This document shows positions 7,313 through 15,571 of a stretch of 32,584 nucleotides of DNA, in pieces (the stretch's first letter is position 1; each line of letters opens with the position of its first letter). This stretch comes from Vicinamibacteria bacterium (GTDB taxonomy: Bacteria; Acidobacteriota; Vicinamibacteria; Vicinamibacterales; UBA8438). The notes under the pieces were generated by a model. The model ran no database searches. It saw only the letters and a list, made by a program, of their open reading frames with translations, and was not told where the DNA came from. A program made the translations under genes and the position numbers. The stretch covers positions 1 to 32,584 of the forward strand of contig JAJEFC010000165.1 of assembly GCA_022820675.1 (NCBI GenBank), read 5' to 3'.

Positions 7313-7344
7313 CGCCGGGCGTCGGCCGGGCGCAGCGTATCGCG

Positions 7345-9312
7345 ATGCGATTCCCTCGGGTCATCGGCGTGATCGGTGTCGCCGTGACGCTGGCAATCCT
7401 GGTGCCGCCGCCGGCCGCCCATGTAGCCGAATCGCCGCCGGCGCGACATGCCGCCCCGGTTGCGCGGCCGACCCACGGCGACTCTCCCGCCACCCGCGAC
7501 ACCCCGGCGCCGATCGAGCGGCGGATGGTGTCGGGCTTCGCTCCCCCGGCGCTCATGCCGCAGACGGCGGAGCCCACGCTGCCCGCGCCCCTCTGGTACG
7601 ACCAGAACCCGCGGCTCATCCGCGCGGACCACGCCGGCGGGCTCTCGCTCGACAACTTCCTCGTCGCCGGCGACGTCGAGACGCTGACGTTCGAGCGGCT
7701 CTCCCTGAGCGCGGTCGCCGACGACTTCCTCGTGCGCGAGACGTGGCGGCGGACGGGCACCACCGACATCGACGGACATCTGATCAGCGTCTTCAATCCG
7801 AGCTGGAACAGCGCCGCGCTCCGGGACGCCATCGGCTGGCAACGCCGCGGCTTCGACCAGCCTCATGCGCAGCTCGGGACGCTCCTGATCCCGAGGTCGT
7901 CCGGCGCGGCGAACTCCGGCGAAGAGGTCGTCGAGAGGTTCGCCATCCGGCTTCGCCTGACGCCGCTGAACGTGCCTGCAGCGCAGATCACGCAGATCGA
8001 CGCCGGCACCCAATACGCGAGCCACGTCGTCAACCTGGTCATGCCGGGATTCGGCGACGGCCGGCTGACGGGCGACGACTACGGCCTCGAGCTCGACGAG
8101 GCGGCAAGGCGGTTCTACACGCACTTCAGCGACGAGTATGCGTCGATCGCGTTCGTCCCCCGGCAGCCGCACGTCGTGCCCTACGACGCCTTCCATCACA
8201 ACGTCCGCAACCCCATCGCGGGCCTCGGCGCCCTGCCCGTGTTCGACGATTCGGCAGCGTACGGCAGCGCCGGCGTGCTTCGCTCGGTGGAGCTCTATCC
8301 AGACGTCTCGTTCACGTCCAACGCCTCCTCGACGCACGCCATCAGCCACCAGTGGGTCGACTACTGGGACTGGTCGAGCCTGGCTGGAGGCATCGATCGC
8401 GCGGGGAGGGCCCCGGCCAGCCACACGCCGCTGCTCCATCCGGGCGAGGTCTACGCCGGCGCGGTGCTCGACGTGAGGCGGCGGGTGGCGGAGGTCGGCG
8501 GAGGGAGCGCCTACGTGATCGAGAGGACCCCGGGTCCGGCCCTGCTGCATCCGACCACCCGCTATCGAATGGGGCTGATCGGGCCGGAGGCGGTGCCGGA
8601 GCTCCTCGTCTTCGAGAACCAGGGCCAGTTCGAGACCGAAGCGTTCGCGCCCCACGTCGGAACCGCGGTCGACGGCGCCTGGCGCCGTGTGCACATCAAC
8701 GACATCCTCGCGGAGCACGGCCCGCGCCAGGGACCCGTGGACGACGCCTGGTCTCGGGCAACGGTGGTCGTATCGCGGGACGGGTTGCTGTCGGCCGAGG
8801 AGATGAGCTACTGGAACTTCTTCGCGGCCCGCCATGCGGCGACCGGGGGGACGACCACTTGGGACGGCGTTCCGTCGTTCTTCGAGGCCACCGGCGGCGT
8901 GGTGCCGCTGCGAACCGACGTCACGCCGCTGCACGCGGCCAAGCTCGTGGAGACGGCCGAGACCGGCCACGTGTCGATCGCCCCGGGAGAGTTCAGGGGC
9001 GTGGAGCTCGACGGGCCGGTGCCAGCGCGCATCGCCGTCGGCGAGAGCGTGACCATCTCGGGCGCCGTGACCACGACCGAGCGCGACGACTTCAACATCG
9101 CCTGCGCGGAGTGGCTTCCCTACGGGAGCGCGCGCAACATCTACGAGTGCGCTCCCATCGAGGGCAACCGCTTCTCGATACCGTACAGGTTCGCCGCCGC
9201 CGACGCCGGACGCCACCAGCTCCAGATCTTCCTCCACTACCCGGACCCACGTTCGCCGTCCTCCCTGGTCGTCCCCTTGTCGCCCATCTCCGGTATTACG
9301 GTGGCCCCGTAG
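7345..9312 (+). CDS. Large secreted protein of unknown function
   Basis: The product has 655 residues with an N-terminal signal (MRFPRVIGVIGVAVTLAILV, then PPPAAHVAE), so it is probably exported. A Pro-rich linker follows to about residue 85. Further on come WYDQNPRLIRADHAGG, an internal THAISHQWVDYWDW segment near residue 333, and a C-terminal beta-rich region (about 560-650) ending GITVAP. THAISHQW resembles the zinc-peptidase HExxH motif as in HELAHQW, but the catalytic Glu is Ala, so it may be a degenerate peptidase or a coincidence. The frame is open far upstream; ATG 7345 was chosen because the signal peptide begins there. I do not recognise a family. It sits between the rhodanese gene and lolA. 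Confidence 0.75.
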   Translation: MRFPRVIGVIGVAVTLAILVPPPAAHVAESPPARHAAPVARPTHGDSPATRDTPAPIERRMVSGFAPPALMPQTAEPTLPAPLWYDQNPRLIRADHAGGLSLDNFLVAGDVETLTFERLSLSAVADDFLVRETWRRTGTTDIDGHLISVFNPSWNSAALRDAIGWQRRGFDQPHAQLGTLLIPRSSGAANSGEEVVERFAIRLRLTPLNVPAAQITQIDAGTQYASHVVNLVMPGFGDGRLTGDDYGLELDEAARRFYTHFSDEYASIAFVPRQPHVVPYDAFHHNVRNPIAGLGALPVFDDSAAYGSAGVLRSVELYPDVSFTSNASSTHAISHQWVDYWDWSSLAGGIDRAGRAPASHTPLLHPGEVYAGAVLDVRRRVAEVGGGSAYVIERTPGPALLHPTTRYRMGLIGPEAVPELLVFENQGQFETEAFAPHVGTAVDGAWRRVHINDILAEHGPRQGPVDDAWSRATVVVSRDGLLSAEEMSYWNFFAARHAATGGTTTWDGVPSFFEATGGVVPLRTDVTPLHAAKLVETAETGHVSIAPGEFRGVELDGPVPARIAVGESVTISGAVTTTERDDFNIACAEWLPYGSARNIYECAPIEGNRFSIPYRFAAADAGRHQLQIFLHYPDPRSPSSLVVPLSPISGITVAP

Positions 9313-9708
9313 ACACCCCTGACGCGCCCGCCACCGCGCGACGCCCGACCGCGGCGCAAGACGGCGGACTGACCCGAAACCGGTGTCCGCCCGGTCGCAG
9401 GCGTCGATCGATCGCGTGTCGCGCCGAGCTCCAAAGGCACGCTGGCAGGAGGCTCGGAAGAACGTGACCGACGTCCGCACCCGGTTCCGTCGCACACGGT
9501 CGACCCGGACGCCACGGAGCTGAGCTTCCCGGACGAGAAACGCTGCCTTCGCGTCGCGCTTCGATTCGAACGTGCGTGGTAGGATGAGACTGGGTGGGTC
9601 TGCTGATCCGAGGGGTTGTATCTTCGACCCCGTGAGTGCGGCGCGGACCCGATGCGGACGTCGTGCAGCCCCCGCGAACCTCGCCCACCGGCGGGGCGTT
9701 GTCCCGTG
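9313..9708 (+). other. 396-bp gap before lolA
   Basis: No gene is supported here. A -10-like TAGGAT at 9580-9585 could serve lolA, but no convincing -35 is seen. No copy of the dispersed repeat was recognised. Confidence 0.4.
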
Positions 9709-10404
9709 ATGCGTGACTGGATCCGCTCGATAGCGACGCTGCTCGCCGCCGGCCTGCTCGGGGGCATGACTTCGAGCGGCGGGGCTCAACCGCTCGGAGA
9801 GACGCCGGAAGACCTGCAGCGCGCGCTTCAGCGCCGCTACAACCTCGTGCGCGACTTCACCGCCGACTTCACGCACACCTACCAGGGCGGCGTGCTGCGG
9901 ACCACCCTCGTCGAGAGCGGCCGGGTCAGCATCAAGAAGCCGGGCCGGATGCGCTGGGACTACCGGGAGCCCGAGCGCAAGCTGTATCTCTCGGACGGCG
10001 AGCACCTCTACTCGTACCTGCCGGAAGACCGCCAGGTGATCGTCGGCGAGCTGCCGCGCGACGGCGAGGCCACCACGCCGGCCCTCTTCCTCGCCGGCCG
10101 GGGGAGCTTCGAGACCGACTTCACGGCGGCGTTCGACGCCGTCGACGATCCGCCCCCGAACAGCCGGGTCCTGCGGCTGACTCCGACCCGCGCCGAGCGC
10201 GACTTCGAGTTCCTGGTCGTGGTGGTCGACGCGCCGTCGCTGGCCATCGTCCGCCTGGCCGCCTACGACCTGCAGGGCGGCGTCTCCACCTTCTTCTTCT
10301 CGAACCTCCGCGAGAACGTGGGGCTGTCCGACCGCCCGTTCACCTTCGAGATTCCACGGGATGCCGATGTCATCGACACCACCGCCGCCGGCACGTTCCG
10401 CTAG
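9709..10404 (+). CDS. lolA: Outer-membrane lipoprotein carrier LolA
   Basis: Periplasmic chaperone that takes lipoproteins from LolCDE at the inner membrane to the outer membrane. The 231-residue product starts with a signal peptide (MRDWIRSIATLLAAGLLGGM, cleavage near SGGAQP). The LolA core follows: DLQRALQRRYNLVRDFTADF, then a GRVSIKKPGRMRWDYREPE strand pair typical of the family, and LYLSDGEHLYSYLPEDRQV. The C-terminal part FEIPRDADVID matches the LolA end. The open frame begins at 9616, but the signal sequence places the start at ATG 9709. The TAG stop (10402-10404) coincides with the left CTAG flank of the foldback element at 10401-10566, so the original C-terminus may have been changed by the insertion. 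Confidence 0.9.
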   Translation: MRDWIRSIATLLAAGLLGGMTSSGGAQPLGETPEDLQRALQRRYNLVRDFTADFTHTYQGGVLRTTLVESGRVSIKKPGRMRWDYREPERKLYLSDGEHLYSYLPEDRQVIVGELPRDGEATTPALFLAGRGSFETDFTAAFDAVDDPPPNSRVLRLTPTRAERDFEFLVVVVDAPSLAIVRLAAYDLQGGVSTFFFSNLRENVGLSDRPFTFEIPRDADVIDTTAAGTFR

Positions 10405-10566
10405 CAGCCCGTGGTGGAACCCCGCGTTGCACCGAGAGCAGCGAGGTGCCCGCCTGACAAGGCGTGAGGAGGGCGCATATTGGGCATATGTAAACGACGA
10501 ACAACGCAGTCAGGCGGGATGCATCGCTGCTCGAATGCAGCGGGGACTTCCACCACGCGCTGCTAG
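10401..10566. mobile_element. MITE-like foldback element between lolA and the secretin gene
   Basis: A 158-bp element (10405-10562) lies between two CTAG tetranucleotides (10401-10404, 10563-10566) that would be the target duplication. Its ends are near-perfect inverted repeats beginning CAGC(C/G)CGTGGTGGAA, and the complementarity continues inward with short interruptions (CCCCGC, GAGCAGCGA, CCCGCCTGAC), so the whole element folds into one long hairpin. It encodes nothing. CTAG fits the YTAR target preference known for IS5-group elements, which makes an IS5-type MITE a reasonable guess. CTAGCAGCCCG recurs at 10584-10594, perhaps a remnant of another copy. Its base composition (ATATTGGGCATATGTAAACG in the centre) is lower in GC than the surroundings. 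Confidence 0.75.
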
Positions 10567-10639
10567 CCCGGAGTTCCAGCGCGCTAGCAGCCCGCGCCGG
10601 GGAACGGCGCGCGGTGGGGACGCGCGGCCTCCGGGGGCG

Positions 10640-12538
10640 GTGGTGTCCACGAGCCCGCGCGGGCCTTCCGCGGGACGCGTCGCACGGGAAGGCCACTCGC
10701 CCGGCCGCGATCCGGGGTCGCGACGCCAGGCGCCATTCACCGCGGCCGGAGTCGCCGCGGCCGGACTGTGCCTGATCCTGGCCGCCGGCTGCGCGACGAC
10801 CGCCCGGGACCGGGCCCGCACGGCAGAGCTGGCCGAGAACTTCGACGAGGCGGTGATCGAGTACACGCGGGCCCTCGAGGAGCGTCCGAACGACCGGGCG
10901 CTCCAGCGGGAGCTCGAGCGCGCGCGGCTACGTGCCGCGCAGTACCACCAGGCAGAAGGGCTCCGCCTCGCCGGGCTCGGCAACCATGAGGATGCCCTGG
11001 TCGAGTTCCGGATCGCGGCCGAGCTGGATCCGTCCGCCGCCGACATCCAGGATGCCCTGCGCGAGACGGCCGAGCGGGTCCGGATGCGCGAGGCCGCTCT
11101 TCGCGCCGGTCAGACCGCGACCGAGGCGTTGATCGAACGCACCCGCTTCCTGCCTGCCGAAGGGCTGGAGCTGCCCGACGAGGTGCTGCCCGACTCGCTC
11201 GTCTTCCGCGACGCGAGCACCCGCGACATCCTCACCGCGCTGGGCCTGTTCGCGGACGTCAACGTCATCTTCGATCCCGATTTCGTCGACCGGAGGACGT
11301 CCGTCGATCTGCGCGGCGCCCGGCTCTCCGCCGCCCTGGGGTCCGTCACCCGCTCCACGCGGAACTTCTATCGCGTCACCGCGCCCCGCACCGTCACCGT
11401 GGTTCCGGACACGCCCGCGAAGCGGACCGAGTACCAGGAGGAGATCGTCCGGACCTTCTACGTGAGCAACGCGGACCTGGAGGAGACCGTCAACATGCTC
11501 CGCCTCGTCCTCGACCTGCGCCGGCTGTCGGTGGTCACCGCCACCGGGTCGCTGTCGATCCGCGACACGCCGGATCGGGTGGCGGCCGCGGCCCGGCTCA
11601 TCGCCGCCGTCGACAAGGCCCCGCCCGAGGTCGTGGTCGACGTCGAGCTGCTGGAGGTCGACCGCCAGCGGCTGCGGGCCTACGGCCTGCAGTTCGCGAC
11701 ACCGGGCTCCCCGGGCCTCGAGGGTGCGCTGGGCGTCGACGCCCCGAACGGCCTGTTCATCGACGAGCTGGGCAGCCTGAGCGCCGCGGACGTCTTCATC
11801 GCCGATCTCCCCGGGCTGTTCTACCGCCTCCTGAAGCGGGACCGGCACACGCACACCCTGGCCAACCCCCATCTCCGCATGCTGGCGGGCGAGACCGCCG
11901 CGGCGCAGTTCGGCGACCAGATACCCATCCCCGTCACCACGTTCACGCCGTTCGCGGCCGGGGGCCTCCAGCAGCAGCCGGTGACGTCCTTCCAGTACCG
12001 CGACGTCGGCGTTGGAATCGGGGTCACGCCCCAAATCCACCACGAGGACGAGGTCTCCCTGGCGCTGGATATCGAGGTCAGCACGCTGTCGGGCGTCGGC
12101 TACGGCGACATCCCGACGATCGGCCAGCGCACCATCGAAACGACGATTCGCCTGCGAAACGGGGAAACCAGCATTCTTGCAGGGCTGATCCGGGACGACG
12201 AGCGCGAGGTGATGGAGGGCATACCCGGCCTGAGCGACCTGCCGGTCATCGGCCGTCTGTTCGCGCGCAACCGCCTGGAGACGCAGGAGACCGACATCAT
12301 CGTCACGCTGACCCCGCGCATCGTCCGGGGGCTCGATCTGGAGGAGGCTGACCTGCGGGCGTTCCGCTTCGACGGCGACGCCGGCGCTCCCCTCGACGTG
12401 ATCAACCGGAGCTCGACGGAGCCGGTGCCGATTCCCGGCGCGCTCCGGCCGCCGCGCGACCCGCAGCCCGCGCCGCCCCGGGACTTCGACCCCGGCCAGG
12501 TCCTCCCCATACTGCCCCCGCCCCTGGATCCACGGTGA
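10640..12538 (+). CDS. Lipoprotein secretin (GspD/PilQ family) with helical-repeat N-terminus
   Basis: A probable outer-membrane secretin of the type II secretion/type IV pilus superfamily, about 632 residues. The N-terminus has a long n-region, a hydrophobic segment and a lipobox LAAGC near residue 51. A TPR-like region follows, with EAVIEYTRALEERPND and DALVEFRIAAELDPS. Next come secretin N-domains (LVFRDASTRDILTALGLFADVNVIFDP; TFYVSNADLEETVNMLRLVLDLRR) and the secretin pore domain (VDVELLEVDRQRLRAYGLQF to LAGLIRDD...IPGLSDLPVIGRLFA, a clear secretin signature). The tail is Pro-rich. No other secretion gene is nearby. The start is uncertain (GTG 10640 or 10643); the frame runs back into the MITE. 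The last 5 bases before the repeat and the stop belong to the first unit of a 75-bp tandem array. Confidence 0.85.
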   Translation: MVSTSPRGPSAGRVAREGHSPGRDPGSRRQAPFTAAGVAAAGLCLILAAGCATTARDRARTAELAENFDEAVIEYTRALEERPNDRALQRELERARLRAAQYHQAEGLRLAGLGNHEDALVEFRIAAELDPSAADIQDALRETAERVRMREAALRAGQTATEALIERTRFLPAEGLELPDEVLPDSLVFRDASTRDILTALGLFADVNVIFDPDFVDRRTSVDLRGARLSAALGSVTRSTRNFYRVTAPRTVTVVPDTPAKRTEYQEEIVRTFYVSNADLEETVNMLRLVLDLRRLSVVTATGSLSIRDTPDRVAAAARLIAAVDKAPPEVVVDVELLEVDRQRLRAYGLQFATPGSPGLEGALGVDAPNGLFIDELGSLSAADVFIADLPGLFYRLLKRDRHTHTLANPHLRMLAGETAAAQFGDQIPIPVTTFTPFAAGGLQQQPVTSFQYRDVGVGIGVTPQIHHEDEVSLALDIEVSTLSGVGYGDIPTIGQRTIETTIRLRNGETSILAGLIRDDEREVMEGIPGLSDLPVIGRLFARNRLETQETDIIVTLTPRIVRGLDLEEADLRAFRFDGDAGAPLDVINRSSTEPVPIPGALRPPRDPQPAPPRDFDPGQVLPILPPPLDPR

Positions 12539-12773
12539 CCCGCGGCGTCGCGTCGCGACCTCCAGGTGGCCGGACTCGAGGTCGATGCATCGCCCAGGCC
12601 CGATCTGCGGTGACCGGCGGCGACCCGTCGCGACCTCCAGGTGGCCGGACTCTGGTCGATGCATCGCCCAGGCTCGATCTGCGGTGACCGGCGGCGACCC
12701 GTCGCGACCTCCAGGTGGCTGGACTCATGGTCGATGCATCGCCCAGGCTCGATCCGCGGTGACCCGCGGCGTC
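12534..12773 (+). repeat. Tandem array of 75-bp units at the secretin stop codon
   Basis: Three units start at 12534, 12609 and 12683, with a partial fourth at 12758 that runs up to the murA stop. Each begins GGTGACC(C/G)GCGGCG, contains GTCGCGACCTCCAGGTGG and the 10-bp palindrome CGATGCATCG, and ends CCAGG(C/T)(C/T)CGAT. The first unit includes the TGA stop of the secretin gene. The array fills the whole convergent gap between the secretin gene and murA; the inverted CGATGCATCG might act as a weak hairpin on either strand. Confidence 0.9.
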
Positions 12774-14061
12774 AGCGGCCTTCGACGTGTATGCGCGCGC
12801 CCAGGGCGAGGAGCCGCTCGACGAGCTGCGCATAGCCGCGCTCGACCGTCTCCAGGGGATGGATGCGGCTGGTGCCTTCGGCGGCCAGCGCCGCCGCGAT
12901 CAGGGCCATGCCCGAGCGCAGGTCCCGGCTGTCGAGGGTGCGGCCGGTCAGGGCGGCGGGGCCGTTGACGATCATGCGGTGGGGATCGCACAGGAAGAGG
13001 TCGGCGCTCATGCCGCTCAACTGCTCGAGGGCGAACAGCCGCAGCTCGTACATCCAGTCGTGGATCAGCGTCGCCCCCCGCGCCTGGGTGGCGAGCACGC
13101 AGATGAGGCTGACCATGTCGCTCGGAAAACCGGGCCACGGCGACGTGGTTATCTGCCGCACCGCCTCGGGCCGCGAGGGGCGCAGCCGCAGCCGGTCGTC
13201 GTCGACCTCGCAGTCGATGGCCATTCGCTTCAGCACCGAGGTGATGGGCTCGAGATCGCCGGCGGCGGCGCCGTGCACGTCGATCTCGCCGCCCGTCACC
13301 GCCGCCGCGACGGCCCAGCTCCCCGCCTCGATGTAGTCGCCGCCGAGGCGATGCTCGACCCCGGCGAGCCGCCCGCCGCCGGCCACGCGCAGGGTCGAGG
13401 TGCCGGTCCCCTCGACCTCCGCCCCCATCCGGGTGAGGAAGCGGCACAGCTCGGCCACGTGGGGCTCGCAGGCCGCATGCCGGATCTCGCTCACGCCGGG
13501 GGCGGCGGCCGCGGCCAGCAGGGCGGTCTCGGTCCCCGTCACCGACGCCTCCACCAGGTACAGCGAGGCCGGGCGCAGGCCGTCCGGCGCCTCGAGCACG
13601 AAGTCGCCCCCGCGATCCGCGAGGCGACGCCCCCCCATCGCCTCGAGCGCCTGCAGATGGGCCGACAACGTGCGCCGCGCCGGGAAGTCGCCGCCGGGGG
13701 GGGCGAGGCGCACCCGGCCCCGCCTCGCGAGCAGGGGGCCGCACAGCAGCACCGAGCCCCGCAGCCGGCCCACGAGGTCGCGGTCGGGGACGTCGCCGGT
13801 GACCCCGGCGCCGTCGACCCGCAGGGTCGCGGTCCCCTCCCCCTCGATCACCGCCCCGAGACCGCGCAGCAGGTCCGACATCACCTGCACGTCCTTGATG
13901 CGGGGGACGTTGGTGAGGACGCAGGCCCCGTCCGTGAGGAGGCAGGCCGCCAGCAGCGGCAGCGCCGCGTTCTTGTTGCCCCCGACGTCGATCCGGCCTT
14001 CCAGGCGATGACCGCCCTCGACCACCAGGCTCGTGAAGCTGCTTCCCACCGGTTTCGCCAT
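12772..14061 (-). CDS. murA: UDP-GlcNAc 1-carboxyvinyltransferase with Asp at the catalytic Cys position
   Basis: Transfers enolpyruvate from PEP to UDP-GlcNAc, the first committed step to UDP-MurNAc, in the cytoplasm. The 429-residue product has the EPSP-synthase-type double domain. GGNKNAALPLLAACLL holds the catalytic Lys, and a PPGGDFPARR segment near residue 120 aligns with PGGCAIGAR of E. coli MurA. Asp thus replaces Cys115, while the following Arg and His are kept. This Cys-to-Asp change is known in mycobacterial and chlamydial MurA and gives fosfomycin insensitivity. VEASVTGTE, GDYIEAGSW, PGFPSDM and ERGYAQLVERL follow as in the family. ATG 14061 is preferred over an upstream ATG (14097), since homology begins just after it. 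It is last in the murein gene run, separated from murB by degenerate repeats. Confidence 0.93.
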   Translation of the reverse strand: MAKPVGSSFTSLVVEGGHRLEGRIDVGGNKNAALPLLAACLLTDGACVLTNVPRIKDVQVMSDLLRGLGAVIEGEGTATLRVDGAGVTGDVPDRDLVGRLRGSVLLCGPLLARRGRVRLAPPGGDFPARRTLSAHLQALEAMGGRRLADRGGDFVLEAPDGLRPASLYLVEASVTGTETALLAAAAAPGVSEIRHAACEPHVAELCRFLTRMGAEVEGTGTSTLRVAGGGRLAGVEHRLGGDYIEAGSWAVAAAVTGGEIDVHGAAAGDLEPITSVLKRMAIDCEVDDDRLRLRPSRPEAVRQITTSPWPGFPSDMVSLICVLATQARGATLIHDWMYELRLFALEQLSGMSADLFLCDPHRMIVNGPAALTGRTLDSRDLRSGMALIAAALAAEGTSRIHPLETVERGYAQLVERLLALGARIHVEGR

Positions 14062-14099
14062 GTCGTCGTTTCCATGCCCGGGAACCGCCCGTCTCACGG

Positions 14100-14430
14100 C
14101 TCCCGCCCGGCAACTCTCGGGATTCCGCTTCGCGCCGGCCCGCCGGTCTTCGCCCGACGCGACCGCAAGGTCGCGCTACGGCCTTCGCTCGGCGCCAACC
14201 CTGCAGGAGTTCGCGCCTCCCCGGGAAATCCGCTTGGCGCCGGCCCGCAAACCGTCGGCGGCTTCTCGGCGCCCGACGCCGCAGGAGCCCGCGCCCCTCC
14301 GGGCAACCCGCTTCGCGCCAGCCGGCCAATCGTCGCCCGACGCGACCGCAGGGTCCCGCTGCGGCCTCCTCCCGGCGCCCAGCCGTCAGAAACCCGCGCC
14401 GTTCTCTCGGCGCCGTCCTCGCGGTGTCCG
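14100..14430 (-). repeat. Cluster of about three degenerate P-Q repeats between murB and murA
   Basis: The 373-bp murB-murA gap is filled by about three diverged tandem copies at roughly 100-bp spacing. They are recognisable on + by repeated (C)GGCGCC(C/A)AnCC, GCAGGAG(T/C)(T/C)CGCGCC and CGTCGCCCGACGCGACCGCA. P-to-Q direction is -, the direction of murB and murA. No gene is supported here. Confidence 0.6.
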
Positions 14431-14434
14431 CGGC

Positions 14435-15466
14435 CTACGGCGCCGCCCTCCGTTCCGCGCCTCCTGCCTCGAACTCGCCCAGGTACACGACCTCGTCGCG
14501 CAAGACCACGCCGAACCGCTCGGCCACCGCGGTCCGGCACGACTCGATCAGGCGGCGCACGTCCGCGGCCCGGGCGCCCCCCTCGTTCACGATGAAGTTG
14601 GCGTGCCGCGGCGACACCACCGCCCCGCCGACGCGGCGCCCCTTGAGCCCCGCCCGCTCGATGAGGGCGCCGGCCGACCGCGGCACCCCGTCCGGCAGCG
14701 GGCCGTCCCCGGGACGCGGGTTCTGGAACACGCAGCCCGCCGACGCCTGCCCGAGAGGCTGCGTCCGCTTGCGAAAGGCCAGCGAGCGGCGGGCCGCCGC
14801 CCGCAGCGCCGCCGCCTCGCCGCCGCCCACCCTGAACTCCGCCCAGCGGACGAGCTCGCCGGTGTGCTGCACGCGGCTCTCATCGTAGCCGAAGCCCATG
14901 GACGCCCGCGGCACGACGAGCTCCGAGCCCGCGCGGTCCACCACCCCGACCGCGGTCACGAGGTCTCCGATCAGGCGGCCGTCGAAGTGAGCGTTGCCGC
15001 GGACGGCGCCGCCCACCGTGCCCGGGGTCCCGGCCCACCGCTCGAGGCCCGACAGGCCGCGCTGAACCGTCCAGCGCACGAGGTGGTTGACGGTGACGCC
15101 GGCGTCCGCCCGCACCGTGCCCGCGGCGGTGCGCGAGATCGTCCCGTGGCGCAGGCGCACGACGAGGCCGCGCACGCCGGCGTCGGCCACGAGCACGTTC
15201 GAGCCGCCGCCGAGCACGGTCAGCGGCAGCCCGAGCCCGTTCGCGACACGGATCGCCGCCGCGAGCTCCGACGCCCGCGCCGTCTCGACCAGCCAGTCGG
15301 CGGCTCCCCCGGTGCGAAAGGTGGTCAGGTCCGCGAGCGGCGCCCGTCGGCGAAGTCGGCCTCCGAAGAGCGCCGCGAGGCGGACGCCCGCCGCGTCGAC
15401 CGCCGCGGCCGGCGGCGGGACGGGTGGGCGGAGGCCGGGCGGCCCGGCCGTGAAGGCGGCGGTCAT
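14435..15466 (-). CDS. murB: UDP-N-acetylenolpyruvoylglucosamine reductase
   Basis: Reduces enolpyruvyl-UDP-GlcNAc to UDP-MurNAc with NADPH and FAD. The 343-residue product shows the MurB landmarks in order: TTFRTGGAADWLVE (FAD domain), LGGGSNVLVADAG, GTPGTVGGAVRGNAHFDG, YDESRV, and SAGCVFQNP with GLKGRRVGGAVVSPRHANFIVN in the C-terminal substrate domain. The proton-donor position is Cys (AGCVF) where many MurB have Ser, a substitution found naturally in the family. Its start ATG overlaps the TGA of an upstream 30-codon mini-ORF made by an 89-bp tandem duplication, so the ancestral arrangement was probably an ATGA overlap with pxpC. The first about 25 residues are Pro/Ala-rich. Confidence 0.93.
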   Translation of the reverse strand: MTAAFTAGPPGLRPPVPPPAAAVDAAGVRLAALFGGRLRRRAPLADLTTFRTGGAADWLVETARASELAAAIRVANGLGLPLTVLGGGSNVLVADAGVRGLVVRLRHGTISRTAAGTVRADAGVTVNHLVRWTVQRGLSGLERWAGTPGTVGGAVRGNAHFDGRLIGDLVTAVGVVDRAGSELVVPRASMGFGYDESRVQHTGELVRWAEFRVGGGEAAALRAAARRSLAFRKRTQPLGQASAGCVFQNPRPGDGPLPDGVPRSAGALIERAGLKGRRVGGAVVSPRHANFIVNEGGARAADVRRLIESCRTAVAERFGVVLRDEVVYLGEFEAGGAERRAAP

Positions 15467-15571
15467 CCGGTCTCGCCTCTCCCGTCGACCGCCGCGGCCG
15501 ACGGCGGAGCGGGTGAACGAGAGCCGGCCGGCCCCGTCGTGAAGGCGGCGGTCATCCGGTCTCGCCTCTCC
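15394..15571 (-). repeat. 89-bp tandem duplication across the pxpC/murB junction
   Basis: Two copies (15394-15482 and 15483-15571) share CGTCGACCGCCGCGGCCG at one end and GGTCATCCGGTCTCGCCTCT at the other; the middle has diverged. A degenerate start of a third copy follows at 15572. The unit contains the pxpC stop and murB start overlap. Confidence 0.88.
15463..15555 (-). CDS. 30-aa mini-ORF created by the junction duplication
   Basis: ATG 15555 overlaps the pxpC stop (ATGA), and its TGA overlaps the murB ATG in the same way. The product opens like MurB (MTAAFTTGPAG) and closes like PxpC (SAAAVDGRGETG), exactly what a tandem duplication of the stop/start overlap predicts. It keeps translational coupling from pxpC to murB through an extra short frame. 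Whether the peptide has any role is unknown; it may simply be a relay or a relic. Confidence 0.55.
   Translation of the reverse strand: MTAAFTTGPAGSRSPAPPSAAAVDGRGETG

Noticed and set aside
7132..10005. A 957-codon open frame on - opposite the secreted-protein gene, and other very long antisense frames such as 14033-15733 and 19987-22413 upstream part.
   Set aside because: In GC-rich DNA antisense frames stay open by codon bias. They lack homology, are Arg/Pro-rich, and lie opposite genes with clear families or signal peptides.
12534..12773. 75-bp direct repeats considered as a CRISPR array.
   Set aside because: The units are contiguous tandem copies without variable spacers.
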